Position numbers and translations under genes: made by a program
Notes under the pieces: generated by a model
Database searches by the model: none
Told to the model about the DNA's origin: nothing
What the model saw: the letters and a program-made list of their open reading frames with translations, nothing else
Part shown: positions 1 through 10,708 of the stretch, in pieces
Layout: every line of letters starts with the position of its first letter
Numbering within the stretch: the stretch's first letter is position 1
Origin: Alviniconcha marisindica
Taxonomy: Eukaryota; Mollusca; Gastropoda; Provannidae
Reading direction: 5' to 3'
Assembly: GCA_018857735.1 (NCBI GenBank)
Contig: JABMCL010002815.1
Span: 112,501-176,500 of the forward strand
DNA: 64,000 nucleotides

Positions 1-271
1 ATCCCCGGCCCCTTTACTGAATCGGCCTCAGTCAGGTGTCACTGAACGCAATTCCAGTTTAAAACTATGATGAGCCAAGGGCATGTTATTGGAAACAAAG
101 AAGCATGAGGTGCAGCGAAATACAGCCAAGCACCTCATTTTTGCGTTATGAACACTGTCTCTTAGAAGCCTTGTATTACTGCACTAACTTCACTGAGTAG
201 TTTAAGTTGTAGAGGCTGATCATTTTGGTATGACGGAAACGAATCAAGACAGTTACAGGGTTAGACTGCAA

Positions 272-306
<35 letters not shown>

Positions 307-1264
307 ATGCGTGTGCCTGCACTTGAAATGAAGAAGCTGGAGGTGCCCAGCATCTTTTTTTTCCGCCTTGACAGCCAAGATCTGCGACACCGACTATTAG
401 TGATTTAAGAGAAGTAAGTCGTGTAATGTTACTATTATTAGGATATGGAGAGTTATCTCCCATAGACTGTGGTCAGCGCTTTTTCTCTTACCAGGCTCCA
501 GCTACCTGGAACCATCTTCTTGTTTATTGTCCGTCCTGCTACCTCTGTCAGTTCCTTTAAATCTTCCTTGGAAACCTTTCTCTTTTCAGAAACTTTTTTT
601 TCCGGAACTGGTGCTCATTAATTTGAGGAATTCCCATTTTCAGCTGATCAATTCCGGAATTGAGCAAATTCCAACTTTGCTTGGAACATAACCACAGGGG
701 CAGCCACTCGCGAACACTTTTTGTCAACGTGAAAGCCGTTACAAATACAATGCCCATTTCTGCATGGAGAGAACGGATATGGATATATATATGTAATCAT
801 GTAATGTACACATGCCTGTCGCTTATTTGTCTCAAGATTGTAGAAAAAACGTCAGAAATGCGGCACTTGTGCAGCCAGAGCAACATGTGCAACGTTGAAA
901 AGAAGAAGAAGATGAAAAACGTTGCATCTGTCGGCGCAGTGCAAGTTGTGTTTGTCAAGCAGTGTTCCAGCAAGAAAAACACGTGTGGGAAGAAAATGTT
1001 GGCCTTATTTATTTGTTGCAAAAACAGTAGCTTGTTTCCAAATACACAGACAAAAAGGCGTTGTAAAGCCAAGGTATGTCATATCGTTTTAATTTACCAA
1101 ATCACTATTTTTGAACTCAGAAACGCCCACGCAGCACCCCACACAAAAATCTCTTCTTTTTTTTTCTTTTTTTCTTTTCTCTCCTTTATATTTTTGTTTT
1201 CTTTTGTTTGTTTTGTTTTGTTTCTTTGTTGTATTTTTCATACCATTTCTTCTCCTTTCCTTAG
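1..1264. other. No recognisable gene; poly-A tract and T-rich stretch
   Basis: A run of about 29 A lies near 277-305. A long T/C-rich stretch covers about 1150-1264. The open frames here show no domain I recognise and are biased by the homopolymers. Confidence 0.5.
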
Positions 1265-1356
1265 ATGCCCACAATCATGTTGGACTTGATGATTATTCTG
1301 GCACTTTAGGTGGTGTTCGCAAAGTCCACATTTCATCTCTGGTCACAAGTCCGTAA
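1265..1356 (+). CDS. Possible terminal exon of an unidentified gene
   Basis: A strong polypyrimidine tract ends in CCTTAG at 1259-1264. It is followed by an open frame beginning DAHNHVGLDDYSG and closing with TAA at 1354-1356, about 30 residues. The acceptor is good, but no partner exon and no known domain can be seen. The call rests only on the splice-site context and a non-repetitive peptide. It could be chance. Confidence 0.2.
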
Positions 1357-2515
1357 AATTAAATTGTTACACTGTCTCAAGTTCATTCTCTCTACAAAAA
1401 AAATATTAAAAAATCGTTTTTTTATTATTATTTTAAAGAGAAATAATTTGTATAATCATTTCTGATTATACAGATTATTTATCTGATAGTTATACAGCCA
1501 CAAATAAAAACCATACCAAAAACCACCAGTAGTAATACAATTGAATTAGTTATAATAGTGGTATTACTATTATACTAATTACAGTGTTAAAAAAAGAAAA
1601 AAATGTGTATTTCACTATTTGCTTAGTTCTACAAACAATACATCGCATGTTCGTTCTTTCAATATAAAGAGTACAGCACATACTGACATATTCACATATA
1701 TGTGACATAGCAGTACAAAACTACAATTTGTACAAAGCAAAGAAAACAAAATGTTGTTTACCTTTGTAACTGTACAGTGTATATTTAGCAAAAACACACA
1801 TATTCATAATCATACTAAATGAAATAAATAAAAATACCAAGGGAAAATGTTAACTCTAGGCCCCAGGAAAACCGTTAAATCAGCAACCACAACCACCACC
1901 TGCCCTCTAATTTCCAAGGACAAGAAATACATGTAATACTGTAATACTAATAGTATAATGTATTTTTCTTGAAACTCGTTTTATGTTACTTGTTAGTAGT
2001 TGTATTTGTATTACTAACAAGTAACAAAATTAATTTCAAGAAAAATTCAACCACAATGTCAGCTTGAAAACTGTGTGTCATAGGATGAGGTGTTTGAGGT
2101 TACTTTTTCATTGGACATCAAGGTTTTGATTTATAAATTTATGATAAGCTTTGCATGAAAGTTGAAACTAAAAAAAATTTAAAAAAAAACTTTTTCTCTC
2201 AGACTCAGACTCAGAGTGACAGAGTGAACCTTTACATTGCAGACTGTCCTACAAAGGACTGAAGTTGTGGTAAGCAATTTACTTAGTGACCACCTTGTAA
2301 TACTAATTATCTAATATTTATAGCTGTATTCTATTAAGTGTTAACTGTTATGCCTGTATATAGCTCTAGACTATAGATTAGTTGTCAGTGCTTTGACAAA
2401 TTCATTACTTGTAGTTGTAGAAACTTTAGCATAGTGGGTGATTACCATGCAGATTCAACATGTAAAGTTTTATCAAGTGTAATTAGTATAAACATAAAAA
2501 ATTGTGATTTCCTCA
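1357..2515. other. AT-rich stretch with no gene seen
   Basis: AT-rich, with many short TAATA runs and an inverted motif near 1965-2045 (TTTTTCTTGAAA against TTTCAAGAAAAA). No open frame of note and no recognisable element. Confidence 0.5.
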
Positions 2516-3400
2516 AAAGGAACCAAGCCAGTCACAAGCTGCTCCAGCACATGCAGTAGCAGTCTCAGAAGCTGCTGTGACATCACCAAGTGCAGCTGAA
2601 GCAAACCAGACAATGCCAGGCGCCGGCCCACAAGCGAGTGTCAAAATACGCCAAATTTTCATCCTGCAATCAGGATGGTGGGGATGCGGAGCGTGAAGTG
2701 AAGTGTGCAGCACGAAGATAGTGGAATTCAGAAACCAGAGGCAAGATAGCAGTGAGTAACAATTGCTGAAAATATTGAAGTATCTGTATTATATTATATA
2801 ATTTATCATTTTATGTATAAATTATAATAATTATAATATATAAAAGTATCATCTTCATGTCCCTCTACATGACAAGGTGAGGCATCATTTGTGTCCACTG
2901 AAGACTGCATTGACGAGGAAGAGTGATGGCAGCCTGGCTGACCTGCAGAATGTGGCTACCTTTGTGCCCATAAGTTCTGCATTTTCCATTTTTTGTGATG
3001 AACACAGCAATTTTTGTCTTCTCCTTTTTTACTTAGCAGTCATTCTCTGTGTAATGTTTTAAGAGCTCTTTTAGCCCTGATAATGATATAACCCTATTTG
3101 GTTGACTGGTCTCAAAGCACTAACTAACTCATTTTAAGAGCTCTATCACATTGCTGTTTGTTTGCATATATATATATATTATATATCTGCAGTTTGAAAT
3201 AATTTGTAATTAGGATAAAACTGTCAGATTTGAAATACGCTCATTTCAAAAAGAATTCTTATATTTGTAATTTTCATATGGGAAGGTGGATTCCATGGAT
3301 ATGGGCCAACTACACAAGGCCATCGACAAGCTCATTGGCCCCACAAGTCCAGGCATCATCGCCCATGAGCTCAACATATCCTGTTCCCACGCCTTTTGAA
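2516..3400 (+). pseudogene. Coding-like relics of an unidentified gene
   Basis: Two short segments have balanced, non-repetitive codons. One at about 2519-2670 reads EPSQSQAAPAHAVAVSEAAV and continues. One at about 3283-3400 contains MDMGQLHKAIDKLIGPTSP and ends at TGA. They are separated by AT-rich DNA with stops. They could be exons of a decayed gene or of a transposon. I do not recognise the family and the link between them is inferred. Confidence 0.2.
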
Positions 3401-3570
3401 TAGTGGTCATCCAAAGCAGACTGTTGTGGGCTTTTTCGCATTTGCAAGTGTTGTGGGTCCCTTGATAAGACTGAAGACCAGTAGGTAGGCTACACCTTTT
3501 TTTCCTTTTTTTCCCAGCTGATCGTTCTTGACGTCAAAGCGTAATTTACATTGAAACAACTATCACAGCA

Positions 3571-3740
3571 AAAGTATGCTTGCCACAAGTATCATTTTTG
3601 TCACGACAAATCACGGCAAGCATACTTTTGTCGCGACAAAAGACCTGTTCTGTTGCAACAAAAGACGTGTATGGTCGTGACAAACACGTGTTTGTCACGA
3701 CAAAACTTTTGTCGCGACAGAAATAATACTTGTGGCAGCT
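3571..3740. repeat. Nested foldback of TTTGTCRCGACAAA palindromes
   Basis: There is a perfect 28-bp palindrome at 3674-3701, a perfect 16-bp palindrome at 3626-3641, and imperfect TTTGTCRCGACAAA copies at about 3597-3610 and 3705-3719. Inverted stems are nested: AGTATGCTTGCC (about 3573) pairs with GGCAAGCATACT (about 3615), and TGCCACAAGTAT (3581-3592) pairs with ATACTTGTGGCA (about 3726). Because it folds on itself, open frames appear on both strands. Its function is unknown. Confidence 0.85.
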
Positions 3741-3799
3741 CCTGCCAACAGTATAAAAGTACATGCACTGTGTTGTGTGGAATATCTCCCGGGGAATGA

Positions 3800-4640
3800 A
3801 TTATAATTTAGAGCTAGAAAGTTTGTATTTTGCCTTTGTACTGCAGAAGAAAATCACTACTGAACTCATCTTGCGTCCATAACTTGGTGTCTTGTTATGG
3901 CTGTTGTAAAGCCTGTATTCAAGTTTTGTTGCTTGAAATGACAAACAAACACAAATACACAGTGCCAAAAAATACTTAGAGGTGACAGAATAATTTTTTA
4001 TTTGGAAAAATTACATTTGGTCACTGACAAAAATCAGACACCATTATGTACGGAAGAAGACTGTTCTCCTGTTTCTGTGGCAACATGTGAGGAACTTTAA
4101 AAGCAAACAAATGACATCAGTGAAAACTTAAACGGGTAAGAAAAACTAACATACAATATAAATACCATATCTTGATCATGTTCAAGAAACAATTTAATGT
4201 CGTCAACTTCTGAACATTAACATGGACGCGAAAACAAACCACACAAGGCTTTTAACAGCTGGAAGGTATTCAGGGTCAGCAAAACCTTCGCTTGAGAATT
4301 CTATGGGGTTATCATGAGTCTTTTAAGGGTCATACTATTTCCATGTTGCAAAATAAAGGTTAAATTTAAAACATGCCTCATGAATGCTCACACTACAAAC
4401 ACCAGCAATTAAGAGTAAGAGACCTGCCTACGCCTAAATTGTGATAGTGGCAACTTTTTTTGTACCACTACCAGTCAGTTTTCTGCTGCAGTGGGTATGG
4501 GTTTTTTTCAGTGACACTGAAAGAAGTAAGATCTGCGGCATTTTGAGACATGCCTCTGCAACAACTAAGTGACTAGCGACCTGTTTACATTCTATTTATG
4601 GAATACCCCAAAAGCAGAAGGGGAATCTCTGTGGTTCTAG
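3800..4640. other. No recognisable gene
   Basis: AT-rich. If the exon at 4641-4814 is real, this would be the 3' UTR or downstream flank of that minus-strand gene. No other structure was seen. Confidence 0.4.
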
Positions 4641-4814
4641 CTAAACCAAGGGGAAGAAATGCCTTCCTCTGCCATCAATTAACGGCACTGTCAGAATCTC
4701 CACAATTTCATTATCAAACACAAGTGACGTGTCATCCATGTCAAGCCACACATAATGGTTGCCCCTCAAGCTCATGAAGCGGACTTTTAATCCTGCATCA
4801 TCGCAAGCCTGCAC
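4641..4814 (-). CDS. Terminal exon of an unidentified protein
   Basis: On the minus strand a clean acceptor (TTTCGCAG) is followed by 57 codons and a TAG stop at 4641-4643. The peptide starts VQACDDAGLKVRFMSLRGNH and contains YVWLDMDDTSLVFDNEIVEI, ending in a GRGRHFF-type tail. The alternation of hydrophobic and charged residues looks like a real folded C-terminus. It vaguely resembles C-terminal segments of transposon-linked proteins, but I cannot name the family. Upstream exons would lie to the right; the relics at 6063-6960 on the same strand are candidates, with a minisatellite between them. Confidence 0.45.
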   Translation of the reverse strand: MQACDDAGLKVRFMSLRGNHYVWLDMDDTSLVFDNEIVEILTVPLIDGRGRHFFPLV

Positions 4815-5189
4815 CTGCGAAACAAAAGCAGTAATTATTTCAACTTCAGAAGCATTAATTAGCTAAGCCCCACAGACTGCTGATCTGCTACACAGTGAGA
4901 ATGAAGACTTTGTTTATCAAAAGGGGGTGGGTATGGGTGTGTGGTGTCAAAGTCTGTGGTTTAATTTATAATTTTGCTTGAATGCATGTTTAAGAGCTCC
5001 ATATAATTAATACTACATTCATTCGTAACGCTAATCAATCACTCTGTCACACAAGGAATGTATGGATCTGTATATTTATACAGTGCGAGTACGACTATGA
5101 GACTGTGTTGTGACCAAACTGAAAAATGCATCATATACATTCTTTTGACCCATCAAGGAAGGTTTTGAAGTGTGCATTTGCTTATGACT

Positions 5190-6085
5190 GAATTAGATTG
5201 TCCTGAGATGACCCTGTGGCTGTACAGTTGACAGGACGTTAAAATCATTGTCCTGAGATGACCCTGTGCAGTTAACAAGATGTTAAAATCACTGTCCTGA
5301 GATGACCCTGTGCCGTTGACAGGACGTTAAAATCACTGTCCTGAGATGACTGTGCCGTTGACAGGACATTAAAATCATTGTCCTGAAATGACCCTGTGCA
5401 GTTGACAGGACATTAAAATCATTGTCCTGAGATGACCCTGTGCAGTTGACAGGACATTAAAATCATTGTCCTGAGATGACCCTGTGCTGTTGACAGGACC
5501 TGAAATTCCAGTTACTTACTGAATCAGTAAAGGGTTAAAAAAAAAAAAAAAGAGCACCGTGACTTACAGTGCAAGTGTATAATTAGTTGACAGGACGTTA
5601 AAATCACTGTCCTGAGATGACCCTGTGCCATTGACAGGACATTAAAATCACTGTCCTGAGATGACCCCGTGCTGTTGACAGGATGTTAAAATCACTGTCC
5701 TGAGATGACCCTGTGCAGTTAACAAGACGTTAAAATCACTGTCCTGAGATGACCCTGTGCCGTTGACAGGACATTAAAGTCATTGTCCTGAGATGACCCT
5801 GTGCAGTTGACAGGACGTTAAAATCACTGTCCTGAGATGACTGTGCCGTTGACAGGACATTAAAATCATTGTCCTGAAATGACCCTGTGCAGTTGACAGG
5901 ACATTAAAATCATTGTCCTGAGATGACCCTGTGCAGTTGACAGGACATAAAATCATTGTCTTAGATTACCCTGTGCAGTTGACAGGACCTGAAATTCCAG
6001 TTACTTACTGAATCAGTAAAGGGTAAAAAATAAAAAAATAAAAAATAAAAGAGCACCATGACTTACAGTGCAAGTGTATAATTAA
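5190..6085. repeat. Minisatellite with about 45-bp units in two blocks
   Basis: Units resemble TGTCCTGAGATGACCCTGTG followed by cagttgacaggacgttaaaatcat. Block one is about 5190-5510 and block two about 5585-5975. Each block ends in the same spacer (gaaattccagttacttactgaatcag, poly-A, then acttacagtgcaagtgtataatta), so the whole block was duplicated. The GTTGACAGGACGTTAAAA part resembles retroposon tails elsewhere in the window, for example near 38580. Confidence 0.9.
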
Positions 6086-6960
6086 TAATATACATGTACG
6101 CAGTGCCAGTTACTGGTGTCCTCTCATCCTTAACACTGTCGACTTCTGTTGATGCTCCACATTCTGAGCACCGGGAGTCGAGGCACTGTGTCCAGCAGAG
6201 TGTCTTTGTCCACCAGGTAGAATGTTGATTTGATTTGGCTTGCCATCCACTCATGGCTTTTTGCTTATATATATATGTATATATATACAGCCAAATTTTC
6301 TAAGACTTCATTTCGTGCCGAAGCAGAACATTTGCTTTCAGGTCTAAGTTGCTGTGTAATGTTTGCTAGCTCTGCATTTAGCATGTGACGAGTGTCCTTT
6401 AGATAGAGTAGTCAAATTCACCATCTTCCTCGAGTGTTTTCAGTTTTCCCGCCACTGTCGGTGAAGTAATGGAGTTACGATACTACTTGTTTGATGCCCT
6501 CCTTTTAACAACCCTCCTGACCCAGACCAGACCGTAAGATGCTGCCGGTTTTGCCTCAGAGCTGTCATCCTCAGCGAAGGGGTCGTTGTTATCATGGCTG
6601 GTAACGTTAGCTTCAGACAGTGGTTGTTCATCAGCACAGGTGCACCGGAAGTCAGTGAGGGGTGATGTTGGACAGGTCAAGATGAAACTTTGATTCCAAC
6701 TCACGGGTCGTTTTAGGACGAGTTGCAACAGACGTGACTAAGTCTCTCAGAAGTTCAACGTACGCATCCCCACTGCTGGGCAGGCAGTTCCTTGGAGAAG
6801 TACTGTTCCGTCCAGATTCTTCACGTCTTTTGACGTACAGTGAGGGAGTGCCAGAATCTGGTGTCCATCACTGTTTATTTCAGATGTTGGTTTTGCTGTA
6901 GTCTGGGGGAGGGTGTCACAAGATAGACTAGTGGGGTGTGAGTCATGCAAATCAAGGTAG
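6063..6960 (-). pseudogene. Coding relics in shifting frames, unidentified gene
   Basis: Several consecutive minus-strand segments read like protein but in different frames. They include GDAYVELLRDLVTSVATRPK at about 6760-6700, NSITSPTVAGKLKTLEEDGE at about 6470-6410, DTRHMLNAELANITQQL at about 6400-6340, and STFYLVDKDTLLDTVPRLP at about 6225-6165. Frame changes between them imply decay or missed introns. They may belong with the exon at 4641-4814. The family is not recognised. They lie just outside the left end of the transposon at 7056. Confidence 0.3.
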
Positions 6961-7055
6961 CCTTTTTACTACAGTCTCTTGTTGCGATGGTAACACTTAT
7001 ATTGGTGGTAGATGTGTTCCCTGTCAGTTGAAGCAATACAGGAAAGATTGCGGCT

Positions 7056-7130
7056 ATTGACCTCATCCGATTGAGTGTTTTTTGCGTGTCACGTGATACG
7101 TACGAAGTTGGGTGGAGGGCAAGATGGAGA
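7056..7130 (+). repeat. Left inverted repeat of the two-gene transposon
   Basis: ATTGACCTCATCCGATTGA (7056-7074) matches the reverse complement of 12837-12855 at 15 of 19 positions. GGAGGGCAAGATGGAGA (7114-7130) matches the reverse complement of 12792-12808 at 15 of 17. Order and spacing are similar on both sides. The true terminus may lie a little further out. Confidence 0.5.
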
Positions 7131-7180
7131 GTGCGCTTGAGAGCTGAGAGAGTGGAGGCAAATCTGTTTAAACCAGAACA

Positions 7181-9384
7181 ATGTCTGGAACGTCCAAAGC
7201 AGGGAAGAAAATTGGTGAAAAAGTTCGTGAAAAGTACATCGACACACTTGACAGTGTTAGCAGGAGACGGTACGAGAGTAAGTTGTGTGCGGTAAACAAC
7301 GTCAACCCCTACCAAAACACGGAGTGGTCGGAAGATGTTGCATGTTTGCCATCCGTCGAACAAGCGGACATAAGCGACTATTTAGTTCATAGAACTAGTT
7401 ACTACACTCAGGAAAAGTTTAGAGCAGAGAAGGCGCTTGGGGCCCACAACCAGCTAACTTCAGGATGGGTGAAGAAGATCCTGACACACAAGCCTCGGGG
7501 ATGTGGAAACACAATCACCATTGCTCAGGTAAGAATCGTTGTTCACATTTTTTTGTAAGAAATATAAATCTCCCCCCCCCCCCACCCCCCTACATTTTGC
7601 AAGAAATATAAATCTATGTAATGTGTAGCTTTATTAGCTTTTACCCCATACAACATACTTGCATTTAGTGCATAGTCTTGTCCCTGTGTTGTTCTTTTAT
7701 AAACAATACATTTTATATAAATTAACCTGACCATTTCAAGTTCATGAAAAATTCACCCAGGAAGTATGGTGAACAGTAAACAGTGAAAATATTGCTAGCT
7801 AGGCTGTATGTTTGCAGTCAATTAGCAATTTCCTTTACTAAGTTTGAATTTAATTCGGTGACAGGTGGACCATTCCCAGTGCCTGTCTGACAAGGCGCTG
7901 AAGCCATGGGCAATTGTGGAACCAGACTGGACTGTCGTTACTGCACACTGTGACTGCATGGCTGGCATTGGGGAAACCTGCACTCATATTGCTGCCCTGC
8001 TGTTTGCTGTGGATGCGTCTGTTCGACTTAGAGACAGCCGGACACCGACGATGCTGCCAGCCAGCTGGGTCATTCAGTCTTCCACTTCAAGGGATGCCAT
8101 GTACACAGAATGCAGCAAGATTGATTTTACTTCATCCTCGACCCGCAAACGTAAGTTTGATGCAACACTCGATGGGACTACAGTGAAAGAAAACTCAAAG
8201 AGGAAGACAAATAATGTCACAGTTCCGACTCACAAAGACGTTGAAGCTTTTTTTGACAGCATTCAGTCATCAAAGACTGGAGTGATGCCAGCAGTGTTAT
8301 CATTGGTGCCTAAATATGCAGCAGAGTACAAAGCAGCAGCATCACAGCAGAACAAACTGCCAGCCTTTCTGGGGGCTCTGGAAGATGAAGCTTGCCAACA
8401 CACGCATTTCCAGGATTTGTTAGAACACTGTGAATCTGTCAGTATATGTGTTTCCAAAGAGGAGGCAGTATATGGAGAGCAGCAGACCAAGGGTCAGGCC
8501 AAGTGCAAAACATGGGACACGTTTAAGAACTGGCCGAGTGACAGCACCTAAGGCATACCAGGTTTGTCATACAAACCCCTCACAGCCATCTATGAGCCGC
8601 ATCCATGACATTTGCACCCCCAAGGTATCCGGAAAAGGAACCGCATCAATGAGATGGGGCATTGAGAATGAGAAGAAGGCGCAGGACCTGTATGTTAAGA
8701 GGATGATTGAACAAGGATACCATCAACACTTTAGATTTGAACAACGTGGCTTTTTCATCAACCCCCGGTTACCCTTTCTTTGGAGCTTCCCCGGATGGGA
8801 TGCGGTACTGTGCATGTCATGGGTGTGGTTGTGTGGAGGTAACGTGTCCAGCCACTAAGGCATCACTGACAATTGATGAGAGCTGTCAGGACCCCACCTT
8901 TTGCCTTGAGAAGATTGGTGATGAGATCCAACTCAAAACAACACAACAGTACTACATGCAAGTTCAGATGCAGGTGTTTGTTACTAATGCAGATTTCTGT
9001 GACTTTGTGGTGTGGACAACCAAGGACATGTTTGTACAGAGCATTGAACCCGACTTTGACTTTTGGCAAGAGATGGTACCCAAGATGCAGCACTTTGCTG
9101 AGGTGGCCACTTTGCCCGAACTTGTTGGCCAGTGGTTTTCAAGGCCACAGCCACAAGTGCTACAGGTATCACCCAGGAAGGTGAGCCATGACGGCAAGAA
9201 GATGAATACAGCTGATGGAATGTTCTGTTACTGTAAGCGAGGGGAGGATGAAGATGATAGGGTGGCCTGTGGCAATGAAAACTGCAGCATGATGTGTGTA
9301 CACATGCCACACGGCAGTTGTGTGTGTGCGTTTGTCCCGCTTTCAAGATTGTGCGCAGGTACCTGTGTGTGCATGGATTCATGA
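7181..9384 (+). pseudogene. SWIM zinc finger / YqaJ-type nuclease, frameshifted
   Basis: Exon 1 is 7181-7528 (ATG in CCAGAACAATGTCT, donor CAG|GTAAGA). Exon 2 starts at 7865 (acceptor GTGACAG). It encodes a SWIM finger (CDCMAGIGETCTH), then a YqaJ/lambda-exonuclease-like domain: TGRVTA, GIENEKKAQDLY, FFGASPDGM and VEVTCP. A Cys-rich PHD-like segment starts around 9220 (MFCYCKRGEDEDDR). Two single-base homopolymer shifts break it, at about 8524-8530 (A run) and about 8761-8768 (C run). The expected catalytic Glu-x-Lys reads Glu-Val-Thr. In the known family these nucleases resect DNA ends. The loss of frame and of the Lys argues for a dead copy. It converges on the transposase gene at 10709-12724 and is probably its partner. 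Confidence 0.8.
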
Positions 9385-10608
9385 GCATGACTCCATGAGT
9401 GATTAAAATGGGCCAAAGGACAAGATGTAGCATCATATAACTACTTTCATTATTATTGCCTGTCAGCATGTGGGCTCACATCTGTGTCAGTATACTTTTA
9501 TAACTTTACACTTACTGTATTGGAGAGATTTTGTGGTCACTGGTGTTTTGGGGTTTTGGAATCTTTGTGCAGTGGTCTATTACACAGGTGTGTAGGATTA
9601 TAACATTTATGTACATGCTTAAGGCTGTGGTTAGGTGCTTCATAACGTTTCATTATTATCATGACAAAAGATCTAGGGCATGTGTGTTCATCTCATGTAA
9701 ATACCTATCACAATTAGGGCCTGTGTGTATATATATCAATGGTGTTAGTGGAAACACTTGTATTATCTGACATTTTGGCATATGTTAGATACAAATTTCT
9801 TCTCAGTTAAAATCATCAGTACCTTCAGATTCAGATTCTTTATTCACCAAGTTTTACAACAAGGGAAGTGTCTCGAAAAGCGGTAAACATACAAACATAA
9901 GCAGGCAACAACACTGACATACATCAACTAGCATAGTTAGAGGCATACACCAATCCGCACCACCAAAACTACACACACACACACACACACACACACCTAC
10001 CTGCGTGCATACACAGTATTAAAAGTAATGTTCCAAAGTAAAATATATTCCTGCGTCTAAGAGTAAGAGCGAAGTAAAGGTTCAACACACACATACGCAC
10101 ACACACACACATAAGTAACATTCCATTTCATAACGTAAAGTCCTACTTTTAGGACCAAGTGGAGTAAAAGTTGAATAACGACAACTTTTGTGAAAGTATC
10201 CATCACAATTAAATACAGCCTTGATATATCAATATAAAGATCTGTTCGTGAAAATATCCCTCATAATCAGGGTCTGTGTGCATCATTTGTGCAAATATCC
10301 TGCCATTATAATTCAGGCCCGTTTGTATATTAACATCCATCCGTGACTGTTAGGGCCTGTACATTTTGTTGTGGTGGTGAAAACATGTTGTCATTTTAAA
10401 AACTGTAATCCTTATGCTAAAGTAATTTGGCTAATTGTTGTAGTACTCTGTACTGGTAGTGATGTCACTAGACTAGTAGTACCAGTAGTGGATCAGTACA
10501 AGTTGTGTGTCTGAGGAATGGTTGTAATATTTTTGATTTGGCTGGTAGTATTTTAGGCATTAAAGAAAAATGTAAAAGGCAACACACTTGAGACTGTTAT
10601 TATGTTAA

Positions 10609-10674
<66 letters not shown>

Positions 10675-10708
10675 CTGTGAAAAGAGTCATCATAACTGTA
10701 CGGTTTGT
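9385..10708. other. Spacer between the two transposon genes, with dispersed repeat and GT microsatellite
   Basis: About 9826-9960 carries a dispersed repeat (TTCAGATTCAGATTCTTTAT...AAAGCGGTAAACATACAAAC) found again at about 56925-57205, where another element has inserted into it. CA microsatellites lie at about 9970-10000 and 10085-10110. A GT run covers about 10613-10673. No gene was seen. Confidence 0.6.

Noticed and set aside
660..1289. A 209-codon plus-strand frame
   Set aside because: Contains long Lys and Phe runs from A and T tracts, no recognisable domain, and no codon pattern like the real exons.
3546..3799. Two overlapping frames (72 and 82 codons) on opposite strands
   Set aside because: Both come from the nested palindromes, which read similarly on each strand.
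7543..7734. Small minus-strand frame in the YqaJ intron
   Set aside because: Lies over a C run and intron sequence; no similarity recognised.
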